64,000 bases of DNA. Source: Flavobacterium cupreum. GTDB lineage: Bacteria > Bacteroidota > Bacteroidia > Flavobacteriales > Flavobacteriaceae. The position numbers were made by a program, and so were the translations under genes. A model generated the notes under the pieces. The model searched no databases and was not told the DNA's origin. It worked only from the letters and a program-made list of their open reading frames with translations. The number at the start of each line of letters is the position of its first letter. Position 1 is the first letter of the stretch. Of the stretch, positions 60,116 through 64,000 are shown one piece after another. The stretch is from assembly GCF_003996965.1 (NCBI RefSeq), contig NZ_QWDM01000005.1, positions 186,001-250,000 on the forward strand. Direction: 5' to 3'.

Positions 60116-60148
60116 AAATAGCGCTGCAAGCAATTGCAGCGCTATTTT
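60116..60148 (+). terminator. Terminator of the C1 peptidase gene
   Basis: AAAATAGCGCTGCAA and TTGCAGCGCTATTTT pair perfectly with a GCAA tetraloop. Confidence 0.93.
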
Positions 60149-60393
60149 CGTTTTTAAACTTTTTAATTCCATCGAATTTGATGAAATTAAAAATATGGCA
60201 GGGTAATAGTTTTTAGCTTTTGCCATTTTTATTTTTGAAATAAACCGTAACAATTTTTCTTTTTATCAACATTTGTTTCAAAAACGGTAACAATTATTTT
60301 TAAATTTCGATTTTGTTCCAAAAAGTGAAACAAAATATTTTAATTAATTTTTTGTTCAGAAAAATTTTGAGATCTAAACAAACACGCCAAAAC

Positions 60394-60430
60394 AAAAAAA
60401 GAGAGATCTCAAACGAGACCTCTCTTTTAT
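60394..60430 (-). terminator. Terminator of the XRE regulator gene
   Basis: AAAGAGAGGTCTC and GAGATCTCTCTTT pair around GTTT on the minus strand (one mismatch), followed by a T tract (60394-60400), 24 bp past the stop. Confidence 0.85.
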
Positions 60431-60454
60431 ATAAATGCTATGTTTTAAAAAGAA

Positions 60455-60856
60455 TTACTTCTCCTTCAACAATTTTTCTAAATATTCAACTTTTTCTTTT
60501 TCAGCCAGAACCAAACGTTCGTAAAGTTCCACCACTTTATCAAGAGGATTAAATGAGCACTGATGATTTTGACTGAAAGCTCCCTGGCTACTGCTAAAAT
60601 CAGTATCATTAAAAGTATTGAAATAATTAGTCATATTTTCCTCAGAGAAATTTTTAATGGCTTCTGCTGTTACACCAAGTGCTTTAGCAACTTCTATCAG
60701 TTTTTCTTCATCAATTGTTTCGCTGTTTTCAATAATCGAAATAGTTTGTTGGTTGGTGCCTAAAGCCTGTGCCAATGCTTCCTGCTTCATATCACGAAGT
60801 TCACGAATACGGCTGATTTTTCGTCCTATATGATTTGGTTTTGTTGCTGTGCTCAT
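60455..60856 (-). CDS. XRE-family helix-turn-helix regulator with coiled-coil tail
   Basis: A 133-residue protein. The N-terminal HTH (about 10-66) reads IGRKISRIRELRDMKQEALAQALGTNQQTISIIENSETIDEEKLIEVAKALGVTAEAIKNF. The middle is low-complexity (Asn/Phe/Ser). The C-terminus LDKVVELYERLVLAEKEKVEYLEKLLKEK is a coiled coil that probably dimerises. This composition is common in Bacteroidetes single-gene regulators. Its promoter at 60970-61000 leaves a leader of about 107 nt. Targets are unknown. Confidence 0.9.
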   Translation of the reverse strand: MSTATKPNHIGRKISRIRELRDMKQEALAQALGTNQQTISIIENSETIDEEKLIEVAKALGVTAEAIKNFSEENMTNYFNTFNDTDFSSSQGAFSQNHQCSFNPLDKVVELYERLVLAEKEKVEYLEKLLKEK

Positions 60857-60969
60857 AGTTCAAAGATATTTAAAATTGTTGAGAAATAATCGGTTCTGTA
60901 CGATACAAGTTTACATTAGTAACTTATAATTATTCAATTTGGGCTACTGCTTCCTTGTAGGACGTGAAA

Positions 60970-61000
60970 CAAAAGTATAAATTTTCTTACATAAAACAAA
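60970..61000 (-). promoter_or_regulatory. XRE gene promoter
   Basis: On the minus strand TTTG (60997-61000), 19 bp, then TACTTTTG (60970-60977), a full consensus match. Confidence 0.7.
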
Positions 61001-61044
61001 AACTAATAGTTTTGCAAACTTCATTTTATCATTTCCACAAAGTA

Positions 61045-61250
61045 TCAATTATTGATCCTTTCAAATATCAATCCGATTGCATCAAACGATTCTTTTTTCG
61101 AATTCGAGCGCTTCGAGATTGCCAACGATACACTGTAAGCCTACTTTGTTTTCGCTGGCCAGTTGCAGGGCTTTAATTTGTCCTTTAAGGTTTAAATTAA
61201 AAGGAAGTGACCTTCCGGTTCAGTTGCGCGGCAAACACGCTAAAATCGCC
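61045..61250 (-). pseudogene. Fragment of a class I SAM-dependent methyltransferase with two frameshifts
   Basis: Read on the minus strand, GDFSVFAAQLNRKVTSF is followed, after a one-base insertion in a T/A run (about 61195), by NLNLKGQIKALQLASENKV, then VGLQCIVGNLEALEFEK. After another extra A in a six-A run (about 61098) it continues ESFDAIGLIF. The order matches methyltransferase motif I region, the linking helix, and motif IV (FDAIGLIF). The 5' end is cut by the repeat array, and the C-terminal half is absent. No intact copy is in the window. I cannot tell the substrate class. Confidence 0.7.
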
Positions 61251-61316
61251 AGTCTGTGTCTATCATCTGGTTTGATGCTTTACCATATAAGTGATATAAG
61301 TTCATTTATTTTATCT

Positions 61317-61669
61317 GTCATTTCGAGCGAAGGGAGAAATCGCAGTAGAAACTTCGTATCTAAGAATTACCAATCTTTGTAGATCGCTTGGTGTCATTTC
61401 GACGTAAGGAGAAATCACACGAGAAACTCCGTAACTATAATCGCCAATCTTTGTCGATCATCTGGTGCGATTTCTCCCTTTGGTCGAAATGACACACGGA
61501 ACTCCGTAACTATAATCGCCAATCTTTGTCGATCGCTTGGTGTCATTTCGACGTAAGGAGAAATCACACAAGAAACTCCGTAGCTATAATCGCCAATCTT
61601 TGTCGATCATCTTGTGCGATTTACTTCGTCTGTTCGCTATCGCTCGGGTCTCCCTTTGGTCGAAATGAC
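61317..61669. repeat. GTCATTTCGACGTAAGGAGAAATC-type repeat array
   Basis: Two nearly identical units start at 61392 and 61541 (149 bp period). Within each, GTCATTTCGACGTAAGGAG pairs as an inverted repeat with CTCCCTTTGGTCGAAATGAC about 60-70 bp later. AATCTTTGTCGATC occurs four times (one copy with one base changed). A more diverged copy begins at 61317. This looks like a palindromic dispersed element in tandem, not a coding region or a CRISPR. Confidence 0.85.
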
Positions 61670-61703
61670 AAACTGGACTAATAATATGGTTGACATATAT
61701 AAC

Positions 61704-61735
61704 AAAAAAAAGACCATCATTTCTGATAGTCTTTT
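61704..61735 (-). terminator. Terminator downstream of the tRNA-Asn pair
   Basis: On the minus strand AAAAGACTATCA pairs with TGATGGTCTTTT (one G-U) around GAAA, then a T7 run. Confidence 0.85.
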
Positions 61736-61738
61736 CTG

Positions 61739-61812
61739 CTCCCTCTCTTGGGCTCGAACCAAGGACCCTCTGATTAACAGTCAGATGCTCTAACCAACTG
61801 AGCTAAGAAGGA
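61739..61812 (-). tRNA. tRNA-Asn (anticodon GTT), copy 1
   Basis: The minus strand folds into acceptor TCCTTCT/AGAGGGA, D-arm with AGCTCAGTTGGTTAGAGC, anticodon arm CTGACTGTTAATCAG (GTT), and T-arm TTGGTTCGAGCCCAA. CCA is not encoded. It is the downstream member of a tandem pair with a 38 bp spacer. Confidence 0.96.
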
Positions 61813-61850
61813 ATCACCTTAAAGGTAAATATGTTTGCTAAAAAAAGTTG

Positions 61851-61924
61851 CTCCCCCTCTTGGGCTCGAACCAAGGACCCTCTGATTAACAGTCAGATGC
61901 TCTAACCAACTGAGCTAAGGAGGA
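61851..61924 (-). tRNA. tRNA-Asn (anticodon GTT), copy 2
   Basis: Identical to copy 1 except in the acceptor stem (TCCTCCT/AGGGGGA), where a T-A pair is replaced by C-G, preserving pairing. It probably shares a transcript with copy 1. Confidence 0.96.
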
Positions 61925-62007
61925 AGTTGTTGCTCTTTTTAGCGAGTGCAAATATAGTTGATTTTTTAATTTCGCAAAAATATTTTAGCACTTTTTCTCA
62001 ATTATTT

Positions 62008-63351
62008 TTATCTGCCTACAATTGCCTTGTAGATATCGTTTCCGTTAGCAAACAAAAGCAGTGCTATAAGTAAAACGAAACCAACCATTTGGGCGTTCTC
62101 TAAGAATTTATCGCTCGGTTTTCTGCCGCTGATTATTTCGTATAATAAAAACATCACGTGACCTCCGTCAAGGGCAGGAATTGGCAATAAATTCATAACA
62201 CCAAGCATAATTGACAATAAAGCTGTGATCGACCAGAACACTTCCCAGCTCCATGAACTCGGAAAAATGTTAAAAATCGCTGCAAAACCACCTACTTGTT
62301 TGTACGCTTTGGTTTCCGGATTGAAAATCATTTTCAGCTGTTTTCCGTAACCTACCAACTGGTCTTTCCCTTTTTCAAGTCCAACCGGAATAGATTCGAA
62401 GAAACTGTATTCTTTGGTACTTATTTTATAGTAGCCTAGTTTTTCTAAATCAGATAAATCTACACCACCCGCAATTACACCCAACTTTCCGTTTTTATCT
62501 ACTTTTACAGTAACCGGAGTTTGTTTTAAATCACGCAGCACAACAGCCGGAATTGTTTTTCCTTTATTGTTAGCTAAAATAGCCACTGCCTGATCATAGT
62601 ATTTTGCCTGTTGACCGTTGATGCTCACAATTAGATCTTTTGCCTTTAAATCTTTATTTCCGGATTCAGCAGGAACATCTTTTATCGCAAAAGGCTTACG
62701 GATTGTTACTAAAAGGCCTTTTTCGTATTTCGATAACTGATCTACAAAATCAGTTGGCATCGTAATGGTTTGCTCTTGACCGTTTCTTTCAATCAGGACC
62801 TGTTTTGCCATGATGATGTTCATATTTAAATCACCATCAAAATTCACCACTTTTTTACCGTCAATCGAAACCAGTTTGTCTCCGGTTTTAAAACCAGCTT
62901 TCAGCATCACCGGATTTTCAACCAGAACACCGTCTTTCAAATCACTGTTGGCTACATACGTATCACCGTAAGCAAACGCCATTCCGATATAGATAATAAA
63001 CGCCAGGATAAAGTTTACCGTAACACCACCCAGCATAATAATCAAACGCTGCCATGCCGGTTTAGAACGAAATTCCCACGGTTGCGGAGGCAGGGCCATT
63101 TGTTCTTTGTCCATGCTTTCGTCGATCATACCCGAGATTTTTACATAACCACCAAGCGGCAACCATCCGATTCCGTATTCTGTTTCGCCGATTTTCTTTT
63201 TAAGAAGAGAATATTTAACATCAAAAAATAAGTAAAATTTTTCGACTCTTGTTTTAAATAATTTAGCAGGAATAAAATGTCCTAATTCGTGAAGAATAAT
63301 AAGTAAAGATAAACTCAATAGAAATTGAGAGAGTTTGATAACTATATCCAT
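62008..63351 (-). CDS. rseP: RseP/S2P-type intramembrane zinc metalloprotease
   Basis: A 447-residue site-2 protease. The zinc motif HELGH is at about 21-25 in the first transmembrane helix, and the third zinc ligand Asp is in LLPIPALDGGHVMFLLYE (about 400-417). Two PDZ-like segments occupy about 130-310 (KAGFKTGDKLVSIDGKKV and LKAKDLIVSINGQQAKYYDQAV). It cleaves membrane-bound anti-sigma factors or signal-peptide remnants within the bilayer. The ECF/anti-sigma pair in this window is a conceivable substrate system, but that is only a suggestion. It is preceded by a clear -7 box. Confidence 0.94.
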   Translation of the reverse strand: MDIVIKLSQFLLSLSLLIILHELGHFIPAKLFKTRVEKFYLFFDVKYSLLKKKIGETEYGIGWLPLGGYVKISGMIDESMDKEQMALPPQPWEFRSKPAWQRLIIMLGGVTVNFILAFIIYIGMAFAYGDTYVANSDLKDGVLVENPVMLKAGFKTGDKLVSIDGKKVVNFDGDLNMNIIMAKQVLIERNGQEQTITMPTDFVDQLSKYEKGLLVTIRKPFAIKDVPAESGNKDLKAKDLIVSINGQQAKYYDQAVAILANNKGKTIPAVVLRDLKQTPVTVKVDKNGKLGVIAGGVDLSDLEKLGYYKISTKEYSFFESIPVGLEKGKDQLVGYGKQLKMIFNPETKAYKQVGGFAAIFNIFPSSWSWEVFWSITALLSIMLGVMNLLPIPALDGGHVMFLLYEIISGRKPSDKFLENAQMVGFVLLIALLLFANGNDIYKAIVGR

Positions 63352-63380
63352 TTTGTATTTTTAGTTCGTAATTTAACGCA

Positions 63381-63388
63381 CAAAAGTA
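63381..63388 (-). promoter_or_regulatory. Predicted -7 box of rseP
   Basis: TACTTTTG on the minus strand, 30 bp before the ATG; no -33 element at the usual distance. Confidence 0.5.
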
Positions 63389-63471
63389 ACGTTTCTATTT
63401 TAATTTGATAGTGCAAGATAATACATAAGGTTTTAAATGTTTGTTAATTAATAAACATTTAGATTTCTCCT

Positions 63472-63500
63472 TTTGGGCATATGCCTTAACTTTACTTTTT
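63472..63500 (+). promoter_or_regulatory. Candidate promoter of the OYE gene
   Basis: TTTG (63472-63475), 17 bp, then TACTTTTT (63493-63500), one mismatch from TAnnTTTG, 52 bp before the ATG. Confidence 0.4.
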
Positions 63501-63540
63501 TAAACGCTATCGTACCCAATAGGTAGCACACAACTATTAA

Positions 63541-64000
<460 letters not shown>

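Larger units (their letters stand above)
60857..61738. other. Gene-poor stretch between the XRE gene and tRNA-Asn
   Basis: About 880 bp without an intact gene. From left to right it holds the XRE leader and promoter (to 61000), a decayed methyltransferase fragment on the minus strand (61045-61250), and a repeat array (61317-61669), with a terminator before the tRNA genes. Each is listed separately. Confidence 0.75.

Noticed and set aside
60313..60552. 79-codon plus-strand frame
   Set aside because: It runs through the XRE gene terminator and into the antisense of the XRE gene; low-complexity product.
61317..61669. Possible CRISPR-like array
   Set aside because: Units are long (149 bp) with inverted arms and near-identical content; there are no short repeats with unique spacers and no cas genes.

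Overview
The window looks like the chromosome of a Flavobacterium close to F. johnsoniae. The DNA is AT-rich. Promoters fit the Bacteroidetes pattern (TTTG or TTG, about 17-23 bp, then TAnnTTTG). There are no Shine-Dalgarno tracts to speak of. One protein ends in a type IX secretion (type B) C-terminal domain, and the tyrosine ammonia-lyase is nearly the well-known F. johnsoniae enzyme. I see no phage, insertion sequence, CRISPR array or replication origin.

Positions 1-20700 hold most of a flexirubin-type pigment (aryl polyene plus dialkylresorcinol) locus, almost all on the minus strand and continuing past the left edge. Tyrosine ammonia-lyase supplies the 4-coumarate starter. Ketosynthases, a chain-length-factor-like subunit, two acyl carrier proteins, a FabG-type reductase and two FabA/FabZ-like dehydratases extend it. 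DarB and DarA make the dialkylresorcinol. An LpxL-like acyltransferase and a BtrH-like protein are candidates for ester formation. An ABC-2 exporter, a thioesterase, a desaturase-like flavoprotein and a WG-repeat protein are embedded in the run. A halogenase-like flavoprotein is divergent from the ammonia-lyase gene, with a perfect palindrome between them.

Positions 20700-36550 are sugar catabolism: a sugar mutarotase, an SSS-family sodium/sugar symporter, galT-galK-galM with a divergent GntR-family regulator, then a Nudix-type AraR, a GH51 arabinofuranosidase, araB-araD-araA and a lipoprotein aldose epimerase. Four sites of the form wAwTGT-N7-ACAyTT lie before araR, the arabinofuranosidase gene, araB and the symporter gene. 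This suggests one AraR regulon that includes the symporter.

Positions 36600-64000 are mostly housekeeping: a large T9SS-secreted adhesin-like protein, OsmC, tRNA-Leu, prs, rplY, pth, sod, purF, a PfkB kinase, an ECF sigma/anti-sigma pair, rnhA, purN, acpP-fabF-rnc, pyk, a CPBP protease, an AraC regulator, a C1 peptidase, an XRE regulator, two tRNA-Asn genes, rseP and the start of an Old Yellow Enzyme gene.

The most interesting non-coding signals are: (i) two tandem copies of an unannotated small RNA gene of about 75 nt between sod and purF, each with its own promoter and terminator, where only the functional parts are conserved; (ii) twin matching ECF promoters (GTAACC-N16-CGTCCTAT) before the sigma gene and the divergent DUF6249-like gene; (iii) the AraR operator set; (iv) a stem-loop leader before fabF; (v) several families of palindromic intergenic repeats; and (vi) a frameshifted methyltransferase remnant.
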